Notes under the pieces: generated by a model
Seen by the model: the letters and a program-made list of their open reading frames with translations, nothing else
Database searches by the model: none
What the model was told of the DNA's origin: nothing
Translations under genes and position numbers: made by a program
Assembly: GCF_017592555.1 (NCBI RefSeq)
Contig: NZ_JAGFNS010000017.1
Coordinates: 106,529-170,528 of the forward strand
Reading direction: 5' to 3'
Length of the DNA: 64,000 bases
Source: Actinoplanes flavus
Lineage (GTDB): Bacteria > Actinomycetota > Actinomycetes > Mycobacteriales > Micromonosporaceae
Shown: positions 24,027 through 31,941 of the stretch, in pieces
How the letters are laid out: every line of letters starts with the position of its first letter
Numbering within the stretch: the stretch's first letter is position 1

Positions 24027-25745
24027 ATGACGTCCGAAGAGATCGCCCGACTGGTCGCCCTTCTGCGCCAGACCGGAACCGACCTTCGCGATGTGGAGGT
24101 CAAGGCAGCCGGGGGCGGCCTGCCCAAGTCGATACGCGACACGCTCAGCGCGTTCAGCAACGACCGGGGCGGCACGGTCATTCTCGGGCTGGAGGAGAAG
24201 GCCGGGTTCCAGCCCGCTGCCGGCTTCGACGCCGGCCGCATCCGCGACGCTCTCGCCTCCGCGTGCAATGACGACCTCCATCCACCGGTACGCGGTGAGA
24301 TCGAGATGGTCCCGTTCGAGGGCGCCCTGGTGGTCGTCGCCGAGATCGGCGAACTCGATCCCCGTTTCAAACCGTGCTACGTGGCGGCACGTGGCGAGTA
24401 CAACGGCTCGTTCACGCGTGGTGGCGACGGCGACCGGCGCCTGACCGACTTCGAGATCCACCTGCTGCACACCAACCGTGGCCAGCCCGACGACGATCGG
24501 GAACCGGTTCCCGGAGCGACTGAGGCCGACCTCGACGACACGGAGATCCAGTTCTTGCTGGCGCGGGTGCGGCAACGGCAGCCACGGGCCTTCGCGGATC
24601 TCGACCGGCAGCAGGTGCTACGCCGGCTCAACATCCTCACCGAGGACTCCGCCGGGGTCCTCCGCCCCAGCCTCGGCGGACTCCTCACACTGGGGATCTA
24701 CCCACAGCAGTTCTTTCCGCAACTGAACGCCACTCTGGTGGTCTACCCCGGCACATCGGCTCAGGACATCCCGGTCAATGGACCCCGTTTCCTGGAGAAC
24801 CGCACGTTCGACGGCCCGATCCCGGTGATCGTCGACGAGGCGGTCACGGCGGTGCTGCGGAACACGTCGGTCCGGTCGTTCATCGACGGCAGCGGCCGGA
24901 TCGACCGGTACGACTATCCGGCGGAGGTGATCCGCGAGGGAGTGGCGAACGCGCTCCTGCATCGGGATTACTCGTCCTACTCACGAGGCACACCGGTCCA
25001 GATCACCCTCTACTCCGATCGGCTTGTCATCGCCAACCCGGGCGGGCTGTTCGGCGCCGTGACCGAGGACGATCTCGGCCGCGAAGGAGTGACCTCCACT
25101 CGTAATCCGGTCCTCGCACGTCTGCTCCAGGACGCTCGTCTACCCGAGACCGGCCGGATGGTGTGCGAGAACCGGGCCAGCGGGATTCCCACCATGCTCC
25201 GTGAGCTGCGGCGCACCGGCTCCCCGCTACCCGAGTTCCACAACCGCATCACGCGCTTCAAGCTGCTTCTCCCGCGCCATACCCTGCTGGACGACGAGAC
25301 GACCACATGGATCGGCGGCCTGGGACAGCAGGGCCTGACGACCACACAGCAATTGGCCTTGGCCGAGATGCGGCTGGGGCGGGCGGTCACCAACTCCACC
25401 ATGCGCAACCTCGGTCTTGAGGCGCACCGAGCGACGAGCGAACTCGCCGATCTGGTCAGCCGAGGGATTGTGGTCCGCGTCGGAGAACGCCGTCATGCCC
25501 GCTATCTGATTGCTCCGCGAGCCGAACAACTGGCCCTGTACGCCGCCACGAATCTCAGTGACACCGAGCTCATCAAGGAGGCACTCAGGGATGGGCGGGA
25601 GTTGAGCCGCCGCGATCTCGAGCAGCGAACCGGGCTCAGCTACATGAAGGTACTGCGCGCCCTGAAAGACCTCGAGATCGCGGGCACGGTACGACCCACC
25701 GCTCCCGCCCGTTCCCCTCTACGGCGGTACCGGCTGGCCCCCTGA
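24027..25745 (+). CDS. AlbA_2 (Schlafen-type) / GHKL-ATPase / winged-helix regulator
   Basis: This 572-residue protein has three parts. Residues ~15-125 form an AlbA_2 domain ('DVEVKAAGGGLPKSIRDTLSAF', 'NDRGGTVILGLEE'). Residues ~290-390 form a GHKL ATPase-like module ('PAEVIREGVANALLHRDYSSYSRGTPVQI', 'LVIANPGGLFG', 'ENRASGIPTML'). The C-terminal ~170 residues contain one or two helix-turn-helix units ('LSRRDLEQRTGLSYMKVLRALKDLEIAG'). I took ATG 24027, after an AAGG site, rather than TTG 24000, because the latter lies inside the palindrome. This family is usually called 'putative transcriptional regulator' or 'ATP-binding protein'; some members are linked to phage defence. The function here is unknown. 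Confidence 0.8.
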   Translation: MTSEEIARLVALLRQTGTDLRDVEVKAAGGGLPKSIRDTLSAFSNDRGGTVILGLEEKAGFQPAAGFDAGRIRDALASACNDDLHPPVRGEIEMVPFEGALVVVAEIGELDPRFKPCYVAARGEYNGSFTRGGDGDRRLTDFEIHLLHTNRGQPDDDREPVPGATEADLDDTEIQFLLARVRQRQPRAFADLDRQQVLRRLNILTEDSAGVLRPSLGGLLTLGIYPQQFFPQLNATLVVYPGTSAQDIPVNGPRFLENRTFDGPIPVIVDEAVTAVLRNTSVRSFIDGSGRIDRYDYPAEVIREGVANALLHRDYSSYSRGTPVQITLYSDRLVIANPGGLFGAVTEDDLGREGVTSTRNPVLARLLQDARLPETGRMVCENRASGIPTMLRELRRTGSPLPEFHNRITRFKLLLPRHTLLDDETTTWIGGLGQQGLTTTQQLALAEMRLGRAVTNSTMRNLGLEAHRATSELADLVSRGIVVRVGERRHARYLIAPRAEQLALYAATNLSDTELIKEALRDGRELSRRDLEQRTGLSYMKVLRALKDLEIAGTVRPTAPARSPLRRYRLAP

Positions 25746-25905
25746 CTCGAAATTCGGTGGACAGGAGCGTGGGATCGCGTAGCGTGGAGGGCCGCTTGAC
25801 GGCCGTGGTGAACATGCACCGCAGCGGGCGTCCCCGCGCCGAGGGGCGGCCGACCCGCCCTCCCGGATACGCGAGCAGACTCGATCCGCCTTCTGAGGAC
25901 GACCT

Positions 25906-27906
25906 GTGCCCACTACCGATCTGGACACCGAACTCGCCGCCGAACGCACCCATCTCACCGAGTCGCGGGCCGCGCTGCGGCGGATGCGCGACCGCGCCGA
26001 GTCGCTCTTCGCCACCGGTGACAAGGTCGCCGGCGACTCGTACACCGCCGAGCAGCTGGGCCGGCACATGGCCCGTCGGGTCAAGGAGCTGGCCGACGAC
26101 CCGGACACCCCGTTGTTCTTCGGACGGCTGGACATCGACGACAGCCCCTATCACGTCGGCCGGCGGCATGTCACCGACGACGCCGGCGAGCCGATGGTGC
26201 TGGACTGGCGGGCGCCGCTGTCCCGGTCGTTCTACCGGGCCAGTGTGCGCGACCCGCAGGGGGTGGCGGTCCGCCGCCGGTTCGGTTTCGTCAAAGGTGA
26301 GCTGACCAGCTTCGAGGACGAGCACCTGGACCGCGGCGAGGAGTTGGGCACCAGCAGCCGGATCCTGACCGCCGAGATCGAGCGGCCCCGTGTCGGGCCG
26401 ATGCGGGACATCGTCGCGACCATCCAGCCGGAGCAGGACGAGCTGGTCCGGGCGGACCTGGCCGACTCGATCTGCGTGCAGGGCGCTCCCGGCACCGGCA
26501 AGACGGCGGTCGGCCTGCACCGGGCGGCCTACCTGCTCTATCTGCACCGGGAGCGGTTGCGGAAGTCGAAGGTGCTGATCGTCGGGCCGAACACGGCGTT
26601 CCTGTCGTACATCTCGGCGGTCCTGCCCACGCTGGGCGAGGTGGAGGTGCTCCAGTCCACCCTGGACGAGCTGGTGAGCCGGGTTCCGGTCCGGGCGACC
26701 GACACGGATGCCGCGAAAACCATCAAACATGACGTACGGATGGCCGAAGTGCTGAGCCGGGCGCTGTGGAGCCGGATCAGCGGGCCGACCGAGCCGATCA
26801 TGGTGTCGGACGGCTCGTACCGGTGGCGGATCGACATCGAACCGCTGCGCCGGATCGTCGACGAGGCCCGCCGCGAGGGCCTGCCGTACGCGGTCGGCCG
26901 GGAGCGGGTCCGGGCCCGGGTGGTGGGCCTGTTGCAGCGCCAGTCGGAGTACCGGACCGGCAACTCACCGAGCGAGTCCTGGCTGCGCCGGATGAGCCGG
27001 ATCGCGCCGGTCACCGCGTTCCTCGATGCGGTCTGGCCGGCCGTCACCCCGGAGTCCCTGGTGGCCGGCGTGCTGACCGAGCCGCCCACCGGCCTGCTCA
27101 CCGAGGAGGAGCGGGAGGCGATCCGCTGGGTGAAGCCGCCCAAGACGGTGAAGTCGGCGAAGTTCAGCGCGGCCGATCTGCTGCTGATCGACGAGGCTGC
27201 CGGGCTCCTGGAGCGGGAGACCAGTTTCGGTCACGTGGTCGTCGACGAGGCCCAGGATCTGTCGCCCATGCAGGCCCGCGTGATCGCCCGGCGCAGCGAG
27301 CACGGCTCGATCACGCTGCTCGGTGACCTGGCGCAGGGCACGGCGCCGTGGGCCACCACCGACTGGCGGGACATTCTGGGTCATCTGGGCAAGCCGGACG
27401 CGGCCGTGGTGCCCCTGACGGTCGGCTTCCGCGTACCGGAAGTGGTGGTGAGGCTGGCCAACCGCCTGCTGCCGGCGCTCGGCGTGAATGTGCCCGCCGC
27501 GGTCTCGCTGCGGCCCGACGGCGATCTCGCCGTCGTGCCGGTCGCCGATCCGGCGGATCTGGACACGGTGACGATGGCCGAGCTGACCGCGGCGCTGGGG
27601 CATGAGGGGTCGGTCGCGGTGATCGCGGCGGACGCCGCGGTGGAGCGGCTGCGCGCGCATCTGGACGCCGCCGGCATCGAGCACGCGACCCCCGACGACG
27701 TCGATGCCGGGGCGCGCGTCACGGTGGTGCCCGCCACGCTGGTCAAGGGCCTGGAGTACGACCATGTCATCGTCCACGAGCCGGCCGACATCGTGGCCGC
27801 CGAGCCGAAGGGCCTAAACCGGCTGTACGTGGTCCTCACCCGGGCCGTGACCCGGCTCTCGGTGTTGCATGCCAAACCGCTGCCGGAAGCGCTTACCCTC
27901 GCGTGA
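25906..27906 (+). CDS. helD: HelD-like RNA polymerase-recycling ATPase (UvrD/Rep superfamily)
   Basis: This 666-residue SF1 motor has an N-terminal coiled-coil arm ('LAAERTHLTESRAALRRMRDRAESL'), Walker A 'CVQGAPGTGKTAVGLHRAAYL' near residue 190, motif II 'HVVVDEAQDLSPMQ' near residue 447, and a UvrD-type C-terminus ('LVKGLEYDHVIVHEP', 'LYVVLTRAVTRL'). Actinobacterial (class II) HelD removes stalled or rifampicin-bound RNA polymerase. The start is GTG 25906. The assignment to HelD rather than a generic UvrD-like helicase rests on the N-terminal arm and the split motor. No rifampicin-associated element was seen upstream. Confidence 0.82.
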   Translation: MPTTDLDTELAAERTHLTESRAALRRMRDRAESLFATGDKVAGDSYTAEQLGRHMARRVKELADDPDTPLFFGRLDIDDSPYHVGRRHVTDDAGEPMVLDWRAPLSRSFYRASVRDPQGVAVRRRFGFVKGELTSFEDEHLDRGEELGTSSRILTAEIERPRVGPMRDIVATIQPEQDELVRADLADSICVQGAPGTGKTAVGLHRAAYLLYLHRERLRKSKVLIVGPNTAFLSYISAVLPTLGEVEVLQSTLDELVSRVPVRATDTDAAKTIKHDVRMAEVLSRALWSRISGPTEPIMVSDGSYRWRIDIEPLRRIVDEARREGLPYAVGRERVRARVVGLLQRQSEYRTGNSPSESWLRRMSRIAPVTAFLDAVWPAVTPESLVAGVLTEPPTGLLTEEEREAIRWVKPPKTVKSAKFSAADLLLIDEAAGLLERETSFGHVVVDEAQDLSPMQARVIARRSEHGSITLLGDLAQGTAPWATTDWRDILGHLGKPDAAVVPLTVGFRVPEVVVRLANRLLPALGVNVPAAVSLRPDGDLAVVPVADPADLDTVTMAELTAALGHEGSVAVIAADAAVERLRAHLDAAGIEHATPDDVDAGARVTVVPATLVKGLEYDHVIVHEPADIVAAEPKGLNRLYVVLTRAVTRLSVLHAKPLPEALTLA

Positions 27907-28772
27907 TGCCTCGTATCGGTGTGATGTTCGACCGTGACCGTGCCCCCGAAGAGCTGACCGGTTTCGCCACCGCCCTGGAGGCGGCCGGCGCCGACGACCT
28001 GTGGGTGGTGGAGGATCTGGGCTGGACCGGTGGCGTGAGCGCCGCCGCGCTGGCCCTGGCCGCCACCTCCCGGCTGCGGGTCGGCATCGGCATCGCGCCG
28101 GCCCCGCTGCGCAGTCCCATGCTGTACGCCATGGAGATCGCCAACCTGGCCCGGGTGCATCCCGGCCGGGTGGTGGCCGGTCTCGGGCACGGCGTCCGGG
28201 ACTGGATGCGGCAGGTCGGCGTGGCCCCGACGTCGCCGCTGGCCCTGCTGGAGGAGAGCGTCACGGCGGTCCGTGGCCTGCTGCGCGGCGAGACCGTGAC
28301 GCTGGACGGCCGGGAGGTGCACCTGGACGGGGTCCGTCTCGTGCACCCGCCCGAGGTGGTTCCGCCGGTGGTCACCGGGGTGATCCGGGAGAAGTCGCTG
28401 GAGCTGTCCGGCCGGTCGGCGGACGGCACCATCCTGGTCGAGGGCCTGAGCCCGGAGCGTCTCGTCGAGGCGATCGGCCATCTGCGGCGCGGCGGGGCGG
28501 GCCCGGAGCACGAGGTCATCGGGTTCACCTTCCTGCACGTGGACGAGGACGCGGAGCGCGCCGCCCGGACCGCCGCGGCGGAGCTCACCGGTCAGGCCGG
28601 CTTCCTGGGCATCGCGCCGGAGGAGGTGTTCGGCCTGCTGGGTCCGGCCGAGGACATCCCGGCGAAGGTGCACGCCCTGGCCGAGGCGGGGGTGGACACG
28701 GTGATCCTGCGCCCGTTCGGCGACGACCACCTGGGCCAGTCGCTGGCCGCCCTCAAGGCCCTGGGCCACTGA
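27906..28772 (+). CDS. LLM-class F420/FMN-dependent oxidoreductase
   Basis: This ~288-residue TIM-barrel protein of the bacterial luciferase family begins 'MPRIGVMFDRDRAPEELTGFA'. Family features are 'GADDLWVVEDLGWTGG', 'RLRVGIGIAPAPLRSP' and 'HPGRVVAGLGHGV'. In actinobacteria many of these use cofactor F420. Its ATG overlaps the helD stop (TGATG), so it is co-translated with helD. A GTG three bases earlier is an alternative start. The substrate is unknown. Confidence 0.85.
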   Translation: MPRIGVMFDRDRAPEELTGFATALEAAGADDLWVVEDLGWTGGVSAAALALAATSRLRVGIGIAPAPLRSPMLYAMEIANLARVHPGRVVAGLGHGVRDWMRQVGVAPTSPLALLEESVTAVRGLLRGETVTLDGREVHLDGVRLVHPPEVVPPVVTGVIREKSLELSGRSADGTILVEGLSPERLVEAIGHLRRGGAGPEHEVIGFTFLHVDEDAERAARTAAAELTGQAGFLGIAPEEVFGLLGPAEDIPAKVHALAEAGVDTVILRPFGDDHLGQSLAALKALGH

Positions 28773-28779
28773 GACCGGG

Positions 28780-28813
28780 TTATCCACAGCCTGGCCCGGC
28801 AGGCTGTGGATAA
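28780..28813. terminator. perfect hairpin made of two converging DnaA boxes
   Basis: The arms TTATCCACAGCCTG (28780-28793) and CAGGCTGTGGATAA (28800-28813) pair perfectly around a GCCCGG loop. Each arm contains a perfect DnaA box (TTATCCACA), facing one another. The hairpin lies between the stop codons of the LLM gene (+) and the GNAT gene (-). It probably serves as a bidirectional terminator; whether DnaA binds it is open. Confidence 0.75.
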
Positions 28814-28827
28814 CGTGCGCGCCCGTC

Positions 28828-29241
28828 TCAGAGGGGCTTGACCCAGCGGGACCACTCGGCCTGCGGGGCGTAGCCGTGTCGTTTCCAGATCCGGTGGGCG
28901 GTCTCGTTGGCGTCCAGGACCATGGCGTCGGCGCGCGTACCCCCGAAGGATCTGAAGCGCTCCTCGGCGGCGGCGATGAGCCGCCCTCCGATGCCGGCCC
29001 GTCGCCTGGCCGGCGCGACCGCGAGCCGGTAGAGGTGGCACCGCCAGCCGTCCCAGCCGGCGATGACCGTGCCGACGATCTCGTCGCCGTCGAGGGCGAG
29101 GATGAGCGCCGCCGGATCCCGCCGGTGGAGTGCCGTGACGGCCTCCACAGTGTCCACCGGCCGGTTGTCGTTCTCCGCCGCCTCCTGCCAGAAGGTGAGC
29201 ACCGCCGGGAGTTCCGAGGTCGTGGCCGCACGCAAGATCAT
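28828..29241 (-). CDS. GNAT family N-acetyltransferase
   Basis: This 137-residue protein has the acetyl-CoA-binding motif A 'LAVAPARRRAGIGGRLIAAAEERF' and a C-terminal 'VLDANETAHRIWKRHGYAP' with the usual Tyr. A TAGGCT hexamer ends six bases before the ATG, so the mRNA may be leaderless. It is divergent from the membrane protein/ABC operon at 29304 and shares its tandem operators. The substrate is unknown. Confidence 0.85.
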   Translation of the reverse strand: MILRAATTSELPAVLTFWQEAAENDNRPVDTVEAVTALHRRDPAALILALDGDEIVGTVIAGWDGWRCHLYRLAVAPARRRAGIGGRLIAAAEERFRSFGGTRADAMVLDANETAHRIWKRHGYAPQAEWSRWVKPL

Positions 29242-29256
29242 GTATTCAGCCTAGTC

Positions 29257-29297
29257 AACTTTATGGCACAAAGTTCTTTGACTTTGCGTCGTAAAGT
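29257..29297. promoter_or_regulatory. tandem operators ACTTT-n7-AAAGT in a divergent promoter
   Basis: Two inverted repeats of the same form lie 23 bases apart: AACTTT-n7-AAAGTT at 29257-29275 and ACTTT-n7-AAAGT at 29281-29297. They fill the 62-base divergent region. The second overlaps the TAAAGT -10-like hexamer (29292-29297) of the plus-strand gene, which starts six bases later. The likely ligand protein is the winged-helix regulator encoded second in that operon. Confidence 0.65.
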
Positions 29298-29303
29298 AGA
29301 GGC

Positions 29304-29915
29304 ATGGCATCGATGGATCCCTCTGAGGCGCTGGATCTGATCCGGCAGGAGCGGGCCAACACCGGCCGCGCACTGACCCCCGACCCCCGGTTGATGTATT
29401 GGCCGTGGGGCCTCACCTGGCTGATCGGTTTCGGACTGTCGTTCTTGCGTTATGGCCCCGGCGGCCGGACCCTGGTCGCCCTCCCCGAGTGGGTGCCGCT
29501 CTTCGGCCTGACCGCGTTGATGATCGCGGCCGGCCTCTTCACCGGCCTGGCCGGCGCGCGATCCGGCCGGTCGGTCTCCGGCCCGACGACCCGGCAGGGC
29601 ATCTGGTACGGGATCGCCTGGTCCGCGGGCTTCAGCGGTCTGGCGGTCGTCTTCGGTCAGATCAGCGAGGCGCTTCCGGAGCACCTGCTGGGCCTGCTCT
29701 GGGGTGGCGGCATGGTGGCCCTGGTCGGCGCGCTCTACATGGCCGGCGGCGCGATCTGGAACGAGCGGACCATGTTCTCGCTCGGCGCCTGGATCAGCGC
29801 GGTCAACGTGGTCGGCGTCCTCCTCGGTCCGGGCTGGCACGCGCTGGTCGTCTCGCTCGCGGGTGGCGGCGGCATGCTGGTGGCCGGGCTGATCGGCTGG
29901 ATGCGGCTGCGATGA
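29304..29915 (+). CDS. multipass membrane protein, first gene of a regulator/ABC-exporter operon
   Basis: This 203-residue protein has a short soluble N-terminus ('SEALDLIRQERANTGRAL') and about six hydrophobic helices from residue ~33 to the end. Its ATG directly follows a -10-like TAAAGT, suggesting a leaderless mRNA. Its stop overlaps the start of the regulator gene (ATGA). I do not recognise a family beyond 'transporter-associated membrane protein'. Its place implies a sensing or accessory role for the exporter. Confidence 0.75.
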   Translation: MASMDPSEALDLIRQERANTGRALTPDPRLMYWPWGLTWLIGFGLSFLRYGPGGRTLVALPEWVPLFGLTALMIAAGLFTGLAGARSGRSVSGPTTRQGIWYGIAWSAGFSGLAVVFGQISEALPEHLLGLLWGGGMVALVGALYMAGGAIWNERTMFSLGAWISAVNVVGVLLGPGWHALVVSLAGGGGMLVAGLIGWMRLR

Positions 29916-30238
29916 CCGTCGACGAACCCACCCTCCCCGACCTCGACCCGGTCATCCACGCACAGGCCCGGCTCCGCGTGGTGGCCGCGTTGTCACAGCT
30001 CAACAGGGATGACCGCATCGCCTTTCCGCGCTTGCAGGAGATTCTGCGGATGACCCCCGGCAACCTCTCGGTGCACCTGCGCAAGCTCGAGGAGGCCGGC
30101 TACGTCGAGGTCACCAAGACCCACCGCGGGCGCACCCCGGCCACGCTCGTCCAGCTCACCCGCCGGGGCCGGTTCGCCTTCGAGGAGTACGTGGCCGCCC
30201 TGCGCACCCTGATCGATCCCGGAGAGGAGCCGTCATGA
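29912..30238 (+). CDS. winged-helix transcriptional regulator (HTH_34/MarR-like)
   Basis: This 108-residue protein is a single winged-helix domain: 'HAQARLRVVAALSQLNRDDRIAFPRLQEILRMTPGNLSVHLRKLEEAGYVEVTK'. It matches the small family that accompanies ABC exporters in actinobacteria. ATG 29912 overlaps the upstream stop, and its own stop overlaps the ABC ATPase start. It probably binds the tandem ACTTT-n7-AAAGT sites before 29304. Confidence 0.85.
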   Translation: MTVDEPTLPDLDPVIHAQARLRVVAALSQLNRDDRIAFPRLQEILRMTPGNLSVHLRKLEEAGYVEVTKTHRGRTPATLVQLTRRGRFAFEEYVAALRTLIDPGEEPS

Positions 30239-31116
30239 TCCACGCCCGCGCCGAGGGTGTCACCCGCCGGTTCGGCGCCACGATCGCCCTGGACCACGTC
30301 GACCTCGAGGTCCGCCGCGGCGAGATGGTCGGCCTGCTGGGCCCCAACGGCGCCGGCAAGAGCACCCTGGTCGGCCTGCTCACCGGCGGCCGGCGGCCGA
30401 CGTCCGGGCGGGTCGAGCTGTGCGGCGGCGATCCGCGCGATCCGGCGAGCCGGCGCACGCTGGGCGTCACCCCGCAGGAGACCGGTCTGCCCGCCTCGCT
30501 GCGCGTCGGCGAGGTCGTCGATTTCGTACGGGCGCACTTCCCCGATCCGCTCCCCCGCGACGAACTGCTGGACCGGTTCGGACTGTCCGATCTGGTCCGC
30601 CGGCAGACCGGTGGACTGTCCGGCGGGCAGCGGCGGCGCCTGGCGGTGGCCCTCGCGTTCGCCGGCCGCCCGGAGATCGTCTTCCTGGACGAGCCGACCA
30701 CCGGACTGGACGTGGAGGCCCGTCGCGCCCTCTGGGAGAGCATCCGGGATTTCCACGCGGGCGGCGGCACGGTGGTGCTGACCAGTCACTACCTGGAGGA
30801 GATCGAGGCGCTGGCGAGCCGGGTCGTGGTGCTCGCGCAGGGCCGGGTGCTGGCCGACGACAGTGTGGCGGCGGTGCGCGGGCTGGTCGGGATACGGCGG
30901 ATCAGCCTTACGTCGGCCGTACCCCTGACTGATTTTGATTTTGATGGTCTGGTGTCCGTGGAGCGTGCGGGTGACCGCGTGCATCTGCTCACGCCGGACG
31001 CGGACCGGATGGTTCGCACCCTGGTCTCGCACGATGTGCCGTTCCGCGACCTGGAGGTGCGCCCGACCTCTCTCGAAGAGGCGTTCCTGGCGCTCACGGG
31101 GAAGGAGTCATCATGA
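30235..31116 (+). CDS. ABC exporter ATP-binding protein
   Basis: This 293-residue ATPase has Walker A 'GLLGPNGAGKSTL' (~residue 36), signature 'GLSGGQRRRLAVAL', Walker B 'IVFLDEPTTGLD' and a switch His in 'VVLTSHYLEE'. The C-terminal ~80 residues are the DrrA/CcmA-type extension ending 'TSLEEAFLALTGKE'. Start and stop overlap the neighbouring genes by four bases. It pairs with the permease at 31113. The substrate is unknown; drugs or lipids are typical. Confidence 0.92.
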   Translation: MIHARAEGVTRRFGATIALDHVDLEVRRGEMVGLLGPNGAGKSTLVGLLTGGRRPTSGRVELCGGDPRDPASRRTLGVTPQETGLPASLRVGEVVDFVRAHFPDPLPRDELLDRFGLSDLVRRQTGGLSGGQRRRLAVALAFAGRPEIVFLDEPTTGLDVEARRALWESIRDFHAGGGTVVLTSHYLEEIEALASRVVVLAQGRVLADDSVAAVRGLVGIRRISLTSAVPLTDFDFDGLVSVERAGDRVHLLTPDADRMVRTLVSHDVPFRDLEVRPTSLEEAFLALTGKESS

Positions 31117-31853
31117 CCGTTCTCGCCCTCACCCATGCCCGGTTCCAGATCACCGAGCTGTTCCGGATCCCGATCGCGGTGTTCGGCAGCGCGTTCTGGC
31201 CGGCCGCGTCGATGCTGGCGTTCGTGGTGCCGTTCGTGCGCCACGAGCCGGCGTACGCCACCTACGCGACCGCCTCGATGATCACGTTCGCGGTGATGAA
31301 CACCAACCTCTTCCAGTACGGCGTCGGCGTCGCCGAGGACCGCGCCCAGGCGTGGGATCCCTATGTCCGGACCCTGCCGGCCGGGACGGCGCCGCGGTTC
31401 GCCGGCCGGATCCTGGCCGGATTGCTGATGATGGCGATCTCACTGGCCCCGGTCGTGCTGATCGCCGCGCTGTTCACCGAGGCGGCCGTGACCCCGCTCG
31501 GCTTCCTGGCCGCCGTGCTGACCTGCGTCGCCGTCTCGATCCCGTTCATCCTGATGGGCCTCTCGATCGGCTACGCGCTGCCGCAGAAGGCGGCGCTCGT
31601 GGTGGCACAGGTGCTGTTTCTGCCACTGGCCTTCGGCGGCGGGCTGCTGACCCCGCCGGGCGCCGCGCCCGGCTTCGTCGAGGACCTGGCGCCCTACCTG
31701 CCGACCGGCGGCGCGGTCCGCCTGATGTGGGCCGCGGTGGGCGATTTCCCGTTCGATACCGCTTCGATACTGGCCCTGGCCGCCTGGACCGCCCTCTTCG
31801 CCGCCCTGGCCATCTGGTCCTACCGCCGGGACGAGGGCCGCCGTTTCGGCTGA
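31113..31853 (+). CDS. ABC-2 type exporter permease
   Basis: This 246-residue protein has six predicted helices in the ABC-2 membrane layout. It starts with a coupling-helix-like 'LTHARFQITELFRIP' and contains 'YLPTGGAVRLMWAAVGD' before the last helix. ATG 31113 overlaps the ATPase stop. It completes the operon membrane protein-regulator-ATPase-permease. Confidence 0.9.
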   Translation: MTVLALTHARFQITELFRIPIAVFGSAFWPAASMLAFVVPFVRHEPAYATYATASMITFAVMNTNLFQYGVGVAEDRAQAWDPYVRTLPAGTAPRFAGRILAGLLMMAISLAPVVLIAALFTEAAVTPLGFLAAVLTCVAVSIPFILMGLSIGYALPQKAALVVAQVLFLPLAFGGGLLTPPGAAPGFVEDLAPYLPTGGAVRLMWAAVGDFPFDTASILALAAWTALFAALAIWSYRRDEGRRFG

Positions 31854-31923
31854 AACCGACCACCGCGGCCGGTGCGGCGCGGCCGCCCGGTCAGCCTGAA
31901 GGTTGACACTTTCATACGAATGC

Positions 31924-31939
31924 TGGCATGGAAATGCCA
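31924..31939. promoter_or_regulatory. inverted repeat at the VOC gene start
   Basis: TGGCAT-GGAA-ATGCCA is a perfect six-base-arm inverted repeat two bases before the ATG at 31942, downstream of a TTGACA (-35-like) hexamer at 31903-31908. It could be an operator or a small hairpin covering the ribosome site. Confidence 0.35.
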
Positions 31940-31941
31940 CG

